Origin: Paenochrobactrum glaciei
GTDB taxonomy: Bacteria > Pseudomonadota > Alphaproteobacteria > Rhizobiales > Rhizobiaceae
Length of the DNA stretch: 64,000 nt
Direction of reading: 5' to 3'
Assembly: GCF_039522165.1 (NCBI RefSeq)
Contig: NZ_BAAADE010000003.1
Location: forward strand, 62,001-126,000
The notes under the pieces were generated by a model. The model had not been told where the DNA came from. It made no database searches and saw only the letters and a program-made list of their open reading frames with translations. The first letter of the stretch is position 1. Each line of letters opens with the position of its first letter. The position numbers and the translations under genes are program-made. Below are positions 32,686-41,001 of this stretch, piece by piece.

Positions 32686-32928
32686 TGAGTTCCTCCCCCG
32701 GAATTTCACAATCAGCAACCGTGTACAGAGCGCTTTGCGTTCCCCCTCAGAATATCTGAGCGACAACATAACAAACGCGTATCGCCTCCCAAACACGTTG
32801 CGTTCATTTTCTCTTTAATCGGGATACTCGGGGAATTATCGACTGGCAAGCCACAAACTGCTTTATCTGCAACTTTGTAATATTTAAAGCGAGCTAAACG
32901 TAATATTCAAAAATAAAATCAACCAATA

Positions 32929-33738
32929 ATGGCTGGAAACAACATGTCCAGCCAGAGGCGTATTACCAATTATCCCCGCACTACGGGATATGAAAGACAA
33001 GTTTTATACGGCGCTTTCTTTTTCACACAGTTCAATTTCACACCAACCGCTGAAGCAATAGAAAAAAATTCCTGGGGCGCACGACAAGACGGAACTACAC
33101 ATATTCTGACCACCTTTATTGCCGCTCATGGTAAAGTTTATTTACAAGCCATCGCCGCTGCAAGACAGTCAATTCAAAATGGCATTTCCGGCATCACTGG
33201 CATTCATCTTGAAGACCCATTTCTATCTCCAGCCAGACCCGGTATTAGTGATCCGTCTGCAATAAGGCCGCTTGAAGAAGATGACGTTGTCGCATTAAAG
33301 CGGAAGGCGCGTGACTTTCCCGGTATTATCCTTTTGACAATAGCACCAGAATGCCAAAAACCGTCTTATCTCAAACGGCTATCGACAAGCGGCATCATCC
33401 TTTTCGCCGGACATTCTGAAGCAGCGATGGCTGATTTGGCATATACTCAAGACGCGACCCATTTGTGGAATGCGATGCCTGCCTCAACCAGTCGTAACCC
33501 TGGCCTTATATCTGAAGTTCTAGGCGGTGACCGTTAATATGCTGGTATCATCGCTGATGGATTTCACGTTGTCGAGCACGCATTGAAAATGTCGATACGC
33601 GAGCAGCAGATCGCCTTTGTCTCGTCACTGATACGATGATGACATTAGCCGGATCTGCAACTGGTTCTGATCTCTTATCAGCATTGAAAATGGCTACTTA
33701 CAATCCGGCTTGTGCTCTTGGTTTGAATAATAATTTAA
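32929..33738 (+). pseudogene. nagA: Broken nagA (N-acetylglucosamine-6-phosphate deacetylase)
   Basis: Translation gives recognisable NagA segments: HILTTFIAAHG, ARQSIQNGISGITGIHLEDPFLSPARPG (in outline, the substrate-loop region usually IHxEGPFL), ILLTIAPE, then LFAGHSEA and ATHLWNAMP (usually GHSxA..ATHLFNAM). The N-terminal third with the HxH metal site is missing. A stop interrupts the frame at 33535-33537, although the similarity continues (YAGIIADGFHVVEHALKM). Near 33600 the frame shifts, and ADRLCLVTDTMM, then SALKMATYNPACALGL, continue in another frame to about 33730. NagA normally has about 380 residues. No other nag genes are nearby. This is a clear decay relic. Confidence 0.82.
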
Positions 33739-33744
33739 ACAGCA

Positions 33745-34146
33745 TGATCAATCGCCAGCCTTGCAATCGCACACAGCGTGAAGCTTGGAGTTCAGACCAC
33801 CTTTAATGCACCCGATACACCGAGGGAGCGGGCCCTTCTTAAGCTGTCTGCCGCTGTGCGATGGACTTTGAGATGTGTTGCATCAATCATGAGCTGATTC
33901 AGTGTACCACTTTTGAATGCCAAAACCAAAAAAATCTTGTTAAACATATCCATGCGGTTCCAGCGGATGAACCAGTTGTAAATTGTCTTGTGTGGGCCGT
34001 AAGCTGCAAGCGCGTCACGCCATCACAGACCATTTTTGATTACGAAGATAAACGGCGGTCATCGATCAGCAGCGCGCCATGCGATGGCGGTAAATACGGC
34101 TCAATCCGGCGCGTTTGTGCCTCCGACAATCAGTTCATTCATGGCA
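33745..34146 (-). mobile_element. Degenerate IS5-family transposase remnant
   Basis: On the - strand the interrupted frame reads MNELIVGG, FVIKNGL(stop)WRDALAAYGPHKTIYN, then MIDATHLKVHRTAADSL, and after a frameshift KGGLNSKLHAVCD. These match the IS5-family (IS427-like) transposase segments WRDLPxxYGPxxTxYN, (I)DATHLKAHRTA and KGGLNSKLHAV. At least three in-frame stops and one frameshift make it inactive. The 3-prime half with the final catalytic Glu is absent. Terminal inverted repeats are not certain; GGGCCTGAGCCTAG at 34207-34220 is a possible outer end. It abuts the broken nagA, so insertion followed by decay is plausible. Confidence 0.75.
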
Positions 34147-34450
34147 GCACTTTCCTTGTGTGCCGTCATTGAATCAATCAAACAAACGCTATGCAATCAA
34201 TTAATAGGGCCTGAGCCTAGAGATATGCCAGCAATCACTGTGATTAATCGTATTCCGACCAGCGTCAGGCGCGCTTTTATAATACTATAGCGTAAACGTA
34301 GTTGTCATCATCGCCCGGTGCGGTGCGCCATAAAAATCAATGCTTAAACAAACACAATTATTAAAATAGTTTGCTTACTCACCATAAACACAAAAAAATA
34401 GAAAAGAGATTTTATTTACTTACAACTCCCCACACATTCCTCACCCAGTG
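34147..34450. other. Non-coding remnant region
   Basis: About 300 bases between the transposase remnant and the exonuclease gene. It becomes very AT-rich after 34330. No open frame with a plausible ribosome site or family similarity, and no strong terminator for the leftward exonuclease gene, was seen. It may contain the outer end of the insertion-sequence relic (near 34207). Confidence 0.5.
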
Positions 34451-35098
34451 TTAAGCGCGACGTTTAGGGCTACGGCGGGGAAGTTCGCCTGATGGGCGTT
34501 CCGGAAATGACTTGAGGTTCTTTGGCTCATACCAAGAATTGACTTTAGGCAGGCGTTTTTTAGCGCCTTGCTGGTGCAAATAGAGCCCAGCCGTCAAATA
34601 CGCATCCTCAAGCGCTCCATGGCGTTGGCCAATGCGCGAAAGCCCTATTCTTTCCAAGCAGCAATCCAATTTACCAGATTCACCCTGCCACTGCTCCCGA
34701 GCCATTTGCATTGTACAATAAACCGGATGATCAAGTTGCTCGACCTCTGCCTTACGAAATTCACGCTGGATATAACGCATATCAAAATCAGCGTTATGCG
34801 CGACAACCTCATCCGCCCAGCTAAACCATTTCCGTAAAGGCACCGCTAAATCAGCAAACAAATCCTGAAATCGCGTCATCCAGTTATCAAATCCATGCAC
34901 AGCCTCAGCCTGCGGCGAACTATCCTTACGAGGATCAAAAATCAGATATAAAGATTGCGGAAGAAGCTCATCACCTTCGATTTTTACACCCCCCAGTGTA
35001 ATAATCCGATCATAAGGTAATAACCCAGTCGTTTCTGTATCAAAGACAATAACGCGCTTTTTACGTGTATGAACCGCTGGATTATGAATATCTGTCAT
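34451..35098 (-). CDS. DEDD-family 3'-5' exonuclease (DnaQ/epsilon-like)
   Basis: A 215-residue DnaQ-fold exonuclease; the ATG at 35098 is chosen because GGGGAGAGG precedes it. Exo I is FDTETTG (Asp20, Glu22), Exo II is HNADFDMRYI, and Exo III is RHGALEDAYLTAG with the H-x4-D spacing of DEDDh enzymes. All four metal ligands and the catalytic His are present. The C-terminal tail is basic and proline-rich (ERPSGELPRRSPKRRA), possibly for nucleic-acid or protein contacts. Stand-alone proteins of this kind act in repair or RNA/DNA end trimming; whether this is a second DNA polymerase III epsilon subunit is unclear. Confidence 0.85.
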   Translation of the reverse strand: MTDIHNPAVHTRKKRVIVFDTETTGLLPYDRIITLGGVKIEGDELLPQSLYLIFDPRKDSSPQAEAVHGFDNWMTRFQDLFADLAVPLRKWFSWADEVVAHNADFDMRYIQREFRKAEVEQLDHPVYCTMQMAREQWQGESGKLDCCLERIGLSRIGQRHGALEDAYLTAGLYLHQQGAKKRLPKVNSWYEPKNLKSFPERPSGELPRRSPKRRA

Positions 35099-35201
35099 GC
35101 CTCTCCCCATTTAATCAAAAAATGGCATAACTATAACAACTCTTAAAGTATATCTTTTGTATCATTAATTTAATTATAAAATATCTTAAAATTCACACAG
35201 A

Positions 35202-35366
35202 TTAATAGGGCTTACAACTCCAGTTTCCGGTTTCATCCGGACAACAAATAATCAATTGACCATCAAGATAATTTATCTGGCATGATTTCAGTTGCTTTTC
35301 TGCTGCAATAACCTTTTGAGGAACAACTCCTGAACACAGCAACAAAATAAGATAAATATATTTCAT
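35202..35366 (-). CDS. Small secreted cysteine-containing protein (54 aa)
   Basis: Unknown function. A signal peptide is visible (KYIYLILLLCSGVVPQKVIAA, cleavage near residue 22). The mature part of about 32 residues has four cysteines (29, 41, 42, 51) within SCQINYLDGQLIICCPDE and GNWSCKPY, fitting two disulfides in the periplasm. The ATG has GAGG at 8 bases. It is followed after 70 bases by the next small gene upstream on the same strand. No family is recognised. Small size limits certainty that it is expressed. Confidence 0.5.
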   Translation of the reverse strand: MKYIYLILLLCSGVVPQKVIAAEKQLKSCQINYLDGQLIICCPDETGNWSCKPY

Positions 35367-35436
35367 AATATCGACCTCAATTACTGATTTAACGGTTAAG
35401 TGGGACACATTTCCAGGAATAATCAGAGCATTCGCC

Positions 35437-35652
35437 TCACATCGCGGAAGGGCAATATGCAAGGCACATATCTTGCGTTGCATATTGGCACATAGCCACA
35501 TCATTTTTAGGGGAATAGGCAGGCACGGCAACCGACAAAGCTACTGGTGAAGGTTGGGATTCAACCAGCATTTTTGTAGTATCGAATGACAGTGATATCA
35601 TTGAAAATATTGTAAAAGCAGCAATACTGGCAGCAAAAATTGAGCCAAACAT
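35437..35652 (-). CDS. Small membrane-anchored protein with C-terminal cysteine motif (71 aa)
   Basis: Unknown function. The ATG at 35652 has a strong GGGAGG site 5 bases upstream. Residues 3-22 form a hydrophobic anchor (GSIFAASIAAFTIFSMISLS). A Ser/Pro-rich linker follows, and the tail MCQYATQDMCLAYCPSAM carries Cys55, Cys63 and Cys67. The anchor lacks a clear cleavage site, so a periplasmic domain tethered to the inner membrane is likely. It probably shares a transcript with the 54-residue gene downstream. Confidence 0.5.
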   Translation of the reverse strand: MFGSIFAASIAAFTIFSMISLSFDTTKMLVESQPSPVALSVAVPAYSPKNDVAMCQYATQDMCLAYCPSAM

Positions 35653-35818
35653 AATAACCTCCCTAAAAGGAAAATTATCGCCCTGCATGCGTTCACCGTC
35701 TATTCAAACTTCATGCGATCATATTTGTGGGATAACAAATTTCTTCCATCAAACTTGGAATTCAGTTTCCGATCATACGCGCTAGATTTCCATTATTTCG
35801 CACAAATAATAGGAAATC

Positions 35819-36046
35819 ATGATGAAAGCTATTTTGATTTTATCGCTAGTCAGCGCCGCAAATTTAACATCTGCACCAGCGGTGATTGCAGGTGAAAATC
35901 ACGACACTACCAGCCGCGTTGTTAATCCCAACACACCAGAAGAATGCAAAACACTAGCTGAAACTTTATGCAGAAAATATATTAAAAACCATAAGAAATA
36001 TCAGTACTGTCTTCAAGAAGTGTACGGCCAATGCATACACCAATAA
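35819..36046 (+). CDS. Small secreted protein with twin CX7C motif (75 aa)
   Basis: Unknown function. A signal peptide is visible (KAILILSLVSAANLTSAPAVIA, cleavage near residue 24). In the mature part, cysteines 43, 51, 64 and 72 are spaced C-x7-C-x12-C-x7-C, inside two predicted helices (ECKTLAETLC and YCLQEVYGQC), the pattern of a disulfide-clamped helical hairpin. The start ATGATG has AGGAAATC ahead. It is divergent from the 71-residue gene, with 166 bases between them. No family recognised. Confidence 0.55.
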   Translation: MMKAILILSLVSAANLTSAPAVIAGENHDTTSRVVNPNTPEECKTLAETLCRKYIKNHKKYQYCLQEVYGQCIHQ

Positions 36047-36058
36047 ACGGTGATCACA

Positions 36059-36253
36059 TTAATACACCATTGCAATGCCAAACAGCAAAAGCCCTAAAAT
36101 AACGGCTGCTAATGTGTGAATAGTGACCCGCAGACTTTGTTTTAACGGCAACAATGCCCCTGCTCCAATGAAAACAACAATGATGGTCATTGCGCTTTTA
36201 GGATAAATAACAGGCAAAAATAAAATCGTAATATACCATGGAAGACTCATCAT
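36059..36253 (-). CDS. Small hydrophobic membrane protein (64 aa)
   Basis: Unknown function. It is almost entirely hydrophobic, with three short membrane segments: LPWYITILFLPVIYP, MTIIVVFIGAGALLPL, and LAAVILGLLLFGIAMVY. A polar stretch KQSLRVTIHT separates the last two. AAGGA lies 6 bases before the ATGATG start. It is convergent with the twin-CX7C gene (12-base gap). Prediction rests only on the frame, hydrophobicity and ribosome site. Confidence 0.45.
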   Translation of the reverse strand: MMSLPWYITILFLPVIYPKSAMTIIVVFIGAGALLPLKQSLRVTIHTLAAVILGLLLFGIAMVY

Positions 36254-36330
36254 GCCGTGTCCTTAACGGCATGTTTTCTAAAACACAATCGAACTTTAGA
36301 TAGTTTTTCAACGCAGTTCACTTATGCGCT

Positions 36331-37104
36331 TTAACAGCTCAATTCTTTATGCTTCGCATCCATCCAATCGACAAAAGCCAATAGTCTACACGCAAAATCA
36401 TCAACTTGTGGCGCAGGCGCTCTCGCCTCTTTTAAAAAGAACTGCATTTCAGCTCTTTTCTCTGGAAACAGAGACTGAAACCGCTCCGCATAATCATCAA
36501 GTGTCAACGGCCAATCCACATCCGTTTCATGTCGCAAAATATTGGTTGAGCGAATTGCCTTTCTGGCCGCCTCACGCCGCAGCTTTTGTGATAAGGTTGT
36601 TGACGTGCAAGCTGTAATTTTCTCACCATAGCGCTCAAGCACCTGACGAAAATCACCATTCACGCTGAGAGCTATCAGCCTTGATGGCTTGAAAGGTGCA
36701 ATACCAGCATTGAGATCTTCACCATAAATACAACGGCAATGATGTTTGAGCCAAAACCGCCATGCTAAATCCGGTAAAGGCGCCGTGATCTGATCGACTG
36801 TACCAATATCAAAATCAACTTTGCTAACCACAGAATGACAGTTTTCAATCATCTGCCGAATATGTTCCAGCCGCTTTTGATCGGCCTCTGTCGCTTGTGC
36901 ATAAAGCAATAAGGTCAGATCAAGGTCAGAGACCATCGGGATTGCCAGACCGGTCGAAATACTGCCATACACATAAGCACTATGCACCAGATCTGCGGCT
37001 TCATTCTTTAAATACCGGCAAACATCTGCAATCACAGGCATAAATTCATCTCGTATCGGCACATTCTGTGGTACTGGAATATAACCCGCTGCTTCAGTCA
37101 TCAT
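36331..37104 (-). CDS. Nucleotidyltransferase-fold protein
   Basis: A 257-residue protein with the polymerase-beta-type nucleotidyltransferase signature VYGSISTGLAIPMVSDLDLTLLL: Gly47-Ser48 followed by Asp60-x-Asp62, the metal-binding pair. The rest (FWLKHHCRCIYGEDL, LRREAARKAIRSTNIL) resembles stand-alone NTases of the aminoglycoside/other small-molecule or toxin-antitoxin type, but nothing pins the substrate. No partner HEPN or antitoxin gene is adjacent. It seems monocistronic, with a weak ribosome site. Confidence 0.65.
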   Translation of the reverse strand: MMTEAAGYIPVPQNVPIRDEFMPVIADVCRYLKNEAADLVHSAYVYGSISTGLAIPMVSDLDLTLLLYAQATEADQKRLEHIRQMIENCHSVVSKVDFDIGTVDQITAPLPDLAWRFWLKHHCRCIYGEDLNAGIAPFKPSRLIALSVNGDFRQVLERYGEKITACTSTTLSQKLRREAARKAIRSTNILRHETDVDWPLTLDDYAERFQSLFPEKRAEMQFFLKEARAPAPQVDDFACRLLAFVDWMDAKHKELSC

Positions 37105-37203
37105 CAGTCAGTTTCACTTATTTCATCATAATGCCGCCCAGAATGCGGATGCAGGGCATTGCCGGAACCATATATGTTACATGTCGCCGCCTTATAAAAA
37201 GTT

Positions 37204-38253
37204 TTAGCGATAATCCTGCAATTCCTGTGCCAATAAAGCGACCAGTTCGGCTGCGGGCATGGCACGCGCCAATGGTGCACCCTGCCCCGCCCATTGCGCG
37301 CCAAAGCCGCTTTCACCTTTGGCTTTCGCCGCCGCATGCAATGCTTTGGCGGCATCATAAGCAATCGGATAAGCAGGCGGCAGGTGGCCTTTGAGCACTT
37401 TATGCAATGCCGTATAGCGATTGGCCAGTGAACGTGCCGGACGCCCTGAAATAATCGGGGTCAAAAGGGTGTGATAAGCCCCTTCACCTTTTAATGCCGC
37501 ACGATAAGCATCATCAGCCGCAGATTCCGGACAGGCAATAAAGGCGGTGCCCATCTGCGCAGCAACTGCGCCATAATTAAGTGCCGCAGCAATACCAGCG
37601 CCATTCATAATGCCGCCTGCCGTAATCACCGGCATATCCAGTTCACGCGTTAAAATTTGTGTCAAAGCCAAGGCGCTCAAACCATCATCCGCACCAGCGG
37701 GATTAAAAATACCGCGATGGCCACCTGCTTCAATGCCTTGCGCAATCACAACATCAAAACCAGCTTTTTTAATCTGGCGAGCTTCATCAAGACTGGTCGC
37801 CGATGCCATCAAGGTAATTCCGGCAGATTTCAACGCTTGAATAGCTTCGCCAGATGGTAAGCCAAAATGAAAGCTTGCCACGGCGGGTTTTGTTTCCATC
37901 AAAAGCGGCAATAATTCCGGATCATGCTTGAAGCTTTTATAAATTGTTTTGAGTTGCTTTGGCGGTTCAGCACCAAATTCTGCAAATAAAGGTGCCAGCC
38001 ATTCAAGCCATGCCGCTTCACGCGATGCATTGGCTTCTCCTGCATCATGGGTGAAAAAATTGACGTTAAAAGCGCGGTTCGTGCGTTGGTGCAATTCTTC
38101 AATCATCGCACGCGCGCCTGTTGCATCAGTTGCCCCCGCCCCGATAGAACCAAGTGCACCCGCATTCGACACTTCAGCTGCCAAAAGCGGTGTTGCCACC
38201 CCTGCCATCGGCGCCTGAACAAGCGGAATTGTTACACCTAATTTATCCAGCAT
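37204..38253 (-). CDS. Nitronate monooxygenase (2-nitropropane dioxygenase family)
   Basis: A 349-residue FMN-dependent TIM-barrel enzyme. The ATG at 38253 is preceded by AAAGGGG; an upstream TTG is in frame but unlikely. Visible are the N-terminal PLVQAPMAGVATPLLAAEVSNAGALGSIG (in outline), KKAGFDVVIAQGIEAGGHRG with the FMN/catalytic His region, PVITAGGIMNGAGIAAALNYGA and AQMGTAFIACPES. It oxidises propionate-3-nitronate and other alkyl nitronates. It is monocistronic and divergent from the ModE-like gene. Confidence 0.88.
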   Translation of the reverse strand: MLDKLGVTIPLVQAPMAGVATPLLAAEVSNAGALGSIGAGATDATGARAMIEELHQRTNRAFNVNFFTHDAGEANASREAAWLEWLAPLFAEFGAEPPKQLKTIYKSFKHDPELLPLLMETKPAVASFHFGLPSGEAIQALKSAGITLMASATSLDEARQIKKAGFDVVIAQGIEAGGHRGIFNPAGADDGLSALALTQILTRELDMPVITAGGIMNGAGIAAALNYGAVAAQMGTAFIACPESAADDAYRAALKGEGAYHTLLTPIISGRPARSLANRYTALHKVLKGHLPPAYPIAYDAAKALHAAAKAKGESGFGAQWAGQGAPLARAMPAAELVALLAQELQDYR

Positions 38254-38400
38254 CTGCACAACCCCTTTGAACCGACTCAAGCATTATTATTGGCTTTGAT
38301 AAATATAACGCCTTTTTCAACTCCCACGCAAAATCTTGCTATCTTCACTTTGACCCTTTATGGCTTGTTAAAGCCGATGCACTTGTCTGAGGAGAAACGA

Positions 38401-38784
38401 TTGTCCGGGATTGCTCTGAACCCAATCATCCGCATTGATGTCTCCGACGAAAAGTCAAATGCCGAGCGCATCGGACGCGGCAAAATCCAATTGCTTGAAC
38501 ATATAAAAGAAACCGGCTCCATTTCATCGGCCGGAAGGGCAATGAATATGTCTTACCGGCGCGCATGGATGCTGGTAAACGCCATGAATACAATGTTTTC
38601 CCAGCTGGTAGTGGATTCCCAACGGGGCGGCAAACATGGCGGCGGTGCCATTGTTACCCCTTTTGGTGAAGAGTTGATTGAGCAGTTTCGCGCGATGGAA
38701 CGCCTGACAGCCGCCGCAATCGAGCCGCAAATGCAATGGTTGCGTGAACATTTGAACGAAACACTTGAGCCGCCAAAAGATTAA
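38401..38784 (+). CDS. ModE-like single-domain winged-helix regulator
   Basis: A 127-residue regulator matching the DNA-binding N-terminal domain of ModE: GRGKIQLLEHIKETGSISSAGRAMNMSYRRAWMLVNAMN (in outline) followed by RGGKHGGGAIVTPFGEELIEQF. The TTG at 38401 is preferred, since AGGAG lies 7 bases ahead and the length then fits the family; an ATG at 38377 is the alternative. The molybdate-binding TOBE (MOP) domain of E. coli ModE is absent, so it must sense metal indirectly or act with another protein. It sits directly upstream of a MolABC-like importer whose promoter carries inverted repeats, so local repression is likely. Confidence 0.8.
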   Translation: MSGIALNPIIRIDVSDEKSNAERIGRGKIQLLEHIKETGSISSAGRAMNMSYRRAWMLVNAMNTMFSQLVVDSQRGGKHGGGAIVTPFGEELIEQFRAMERLTAAAIEPQMQWLREHLNETLEPPKD

Positions 38785-38832
38785 GCCTGAAATTTCTCTA
38801 TTTGCTAATATAAATGGGAAAAACGGGTAAGG

Positions 38833-38866
38833 TTTGACAAGCGTTATGTTTTGTCAAATATAATGC
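38833..38866 (+). promoter_or_regulatory. Promoter with two overlapping inverted repeats (candidate ModE operator)
   Basis: TTGACA (38834-38839) and TATAAT (38859-38864) with a 19-base spacer form a near-consensus sigma-70 promoter ahead of the importer operon. Two inverted repeats overlap it: TTTGACAA (38833-38840) with TTGTCAAA (38851-38858), and GCGTTAT (38841-38847) with ATAATGC (38860-38866, one mismatch). The second resembles the CGTTATAT-type half sites of ModE boxes. Binding here would block the promoter. Confidence 0.6.
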
Positions 38867-38929
38867 TAATTATAATAAATCAGCCTTCGTTGCATAAACG
38901 CAAACACGGCTTAAACGGGAACCATCAGC

Positions 38930-39958
38930 ATGCGCTTTCTCACCCTGCTTATCGCAGCATTTTTTGCCATTATCGGGACAGTGCACGCCCGAACATTTAC
39001 CGACTCCGCCGGTCGTAAGGTTGAATTGCCGGACACGGTTAATTCGGTGCTGGCCGCAGGCCCGCCGGCATCCGTGTTGATTTACACAGTCGCGCCTGAA
39101 AAACTGGCAGGCTGGGTACGTGAACCTGGCGCAAAAGACAAAGAATATCTGCTGAAATCGGTTGCTGATCTGCCAACTTATGGCCGCCTGACCGGCAAAG
39201 GCGGAACTGCTAATATTGAAGCCGCTCTTGCAGCCAAGCCTGATTTTATACTTGATGTCGGCACAATCAGCGACACTTATATTTCATTGGCCGACAAGGT
39301 GCAGGAGCAAACCGGCATTCCTTATATTCTCATCGATGGCAGCTTTGATAAAACTGCTGATGTTTTCAAGCTGATGGGTGAATTGCTCGGCACCGAAGAA
39401 CGCGCTCAGCAATTGGCTGATTACGCCACCAAAACCATTGATGGCCTGAATACAAAGCTTGGCGCTATTGCGCCGGAAAATCGCCCGGCCGTTTATTATG
39501 GCCGCGGTGCTGATGGCTTAGAAACCGGTATGGATGGTTCCATCAATTTGGAAATTCTAAACTTTGTCGGTGGCAAAAATGTTGCTGCCGCTACTGGTAA
39601 AGGCGGGTTGACCAATGTGTCGCTCGAGCAGGTTCTCACATGGAACCCGCACATTATCTTAGGTTCGGATGAGAAATTTGTTGCCGCAGTCAAGACCGAC
39701 CCATTGTGGAAGGACGTGAATGCCGTGCAAAATGGTCTGGTTTTCCGCACTCCAATGCGTCCCTTTGGCTGGTTTGACACCCCCCCGAGTGTAAACCGCC
39801 TGATTGGCGTGCGTTGGCTGGTACAGATCCTCTACCCCGACAGTTTTGAAGGGGATTTGCGCGCCGAGACACGTGATTTCTACAAGCTGTTTTATCAGGT
39901 GGATCTGTCGGACGCCCAAGTAGATGCTTTGCTGCATGATGCGGTGCGCGCCCAATAA
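38930..39958 (+). CDS. MolA-like periplasmic binding protein of a metal/oxyanion ABC importer
   Basis: A 342-residue class III (B12/iron-chelate-type) binding protein. The signal peptide is RFLTLLIAAFFAIIGTVHA (cleavage near 20). The mature part starts RTFTDSAGRKVELP and has IEAALAAKPDFILDVG and LEQVLTWNPHIILGSDE. It heads a four-gene operon with a FecCD permease, ATPase and TrmO-like protein, next to a ModE-like gene. In Haemophilus, MolABC is an importer of this fold specific for molybdate and tungstate, so molybdate/tungstate is the leading hypothesis; iron chelate is the alternative, since fold alone cannot decide. Confidence 0.78.
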   Translation: MRFLTLLIAAFFAIIGTVHARTFTDSAGRKVELPDTVNSVLAAGPPASVLIYTVAPEKLAGWVREPGAKDKEYLLKSVADLPTYGRLTGKGGTANIEAALAAKPDFILDVGTISDTYISLADKVQEQTGIPYILIDGSFDKTADVFKLMGELLGTEERAQQLADYATKTIDGLNTKLGAIAPENRPAVYYGRGADGLETGMDGSINLEILNFVGGKNVAAATGKGGLTNVSLEQVLTWNPHIILGSDEKFVAAVKTDPLWKDVNAVQNGLVFRTPMRPFGWFDTPPSVNRLIGVRWLVQILYPDSFEGDLRAETRDFYKLFYQVDLSDAQVDALLHDAVRAQ

Positions 39959-41001
39959 TGACAGGCAACAAAAAAGGGCTGGCTGCTCATTACCTTCAAA
40001 GGCGGCCAGCCCTTATTTTTTATCTTTTTGTTTTAGCAGCACTGGCGGTTTTATCTTTAACCATCGGCAAATATCCGCTGAGCTTTAAAGACATTGCCGA
40101 TGTGATTATCCATGCCGTCGCACCAAACTCCGCTCAACCGGATGCAATGGCGCAAAATGTCATCTGGAACATCCGCCTGCCACGCATTTTGCTGGCGCTC
40201 TTAGTCGGCGCATCCCTTGCAGCGGCTGGCGCCACCTATCAAGGTATTTTTCGCAATCCGCTCGTTTCGCCCGATATTCTGGGCGTTTCTGCCGGAGCCA
40301 GTTTGGGTGCCATTTTAGGGCTCTTCCTATATCTGCCGGTCGTGACTGTGCAGATTTTAAGCTTTTGCGGCGGATTGCTGGCTGTTGCCGCCGTTTATTC
40401 ACTCGGCCTTGCAATCCGCAACCGCGATCCGGTGCTGGTGCTGGTGCTGGCCGGTATCGCGATTGGCGCCCTGGTGGGTGCCGCTATTTCTCTCTTGAAA
40501 ATTCTGGCTGATCCCTATGATCAGTTGCCAGCCATTACCTATTGGCTGCTTGGCAGTTTAACCGCTGTCACCAGAGCAGATGTTTTATCTGTGCTTCCTG
40601 CTTTTATCCTCGGTTTAGTACCGCTGATGATTTTGCGCTGGCGGGTCAATTTACTGACACTCAGCGATGATGAAGCAAAAACCCTTGGCGTTAACACCGC
40701 TTGTTTACGCCCTCTGCTGATTGCTTCTGCAACGTTGATGACAGCCGCAGCTGTCTCCGTCACCGGTATTATTGGCTGGATCGGCCTTATCATTCCGCAT
40801 ATTGCACGCCTTCTTGTCGGCCCCGATTTTCGCAAGCTATTACCCGTTTCAATGATTTTGGGCGCTGGCTATTTGCTGATTGTTGACCTTTTAGCGCGTT
40901 CTATAGCAACCATTGAAATACCGCTTGGCATTTTAACTGCCACGGTCGGCGCACCATTTTTCATCTGGCTTCTCGCTTCCGGCAAACGAGGCTGGCAATG
41001 A
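39958..41001 (+). CDS. MolB-like FecCD permease
   Basis: A 347-residue FecCD-family permease. Signatures are NIRLPRILLALLVGASLAAAGATYQG (in outline, about 64-89), NPLVSPDILGVSAGASLGA (about 92-110) and GIIGWIGLIIPHIARLLVGPD (about 270-290). Its ATG overlaps the binding-protein stop by one base. Unlike the iron operon at 12504-14494 it is the only permease gene, so the channel is a homodimer, as in BtuC2 or MolB2. Confidence 0.88.
   Translation: MTGNKKGLAAHYLQRRPALIFYLFVLAALAVLSLTIGKYPLSFKDIADVIIHAVAPNSAQPDAMAQNVIWNIRLPRILLALLVGASLAAAGATYQGIFRNPLVSPDILGVSAGASLGAILGLFLYLPVVTVQILSFCGGLLAVAAVYSLGLAIRNRDPVLVLVLAGIAIGALVGAAISLLKILADPYDQLPAITYWLLGSLTAVTRADVLSVLPAFILGLVPLMILRWRVNLLTLSDDEAKTLGVNTACLRPLLIASATLMTAAAVSVTGIIGWIGLIIPHIARLLVGPDFRKLLPVSMILGAGYLLIVDLLARSIATIEIPLGILTATVGAPFFIWLLASGKRGWQ

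Noticed and set aside
34207..34220. GGGCCTGAGCCTAG as a terminal inverted repeat of the IS5-like remnant
   Set aside because: No matching repeat was found at the other end near 33740, so the element's borders cannot be called.
33861..34290. Two + strand frames of about 100 and 84 codons
   Set aside because: They are the reverse strand of the degenerate IS5-type transposase, whose family motifs read on the - strand.
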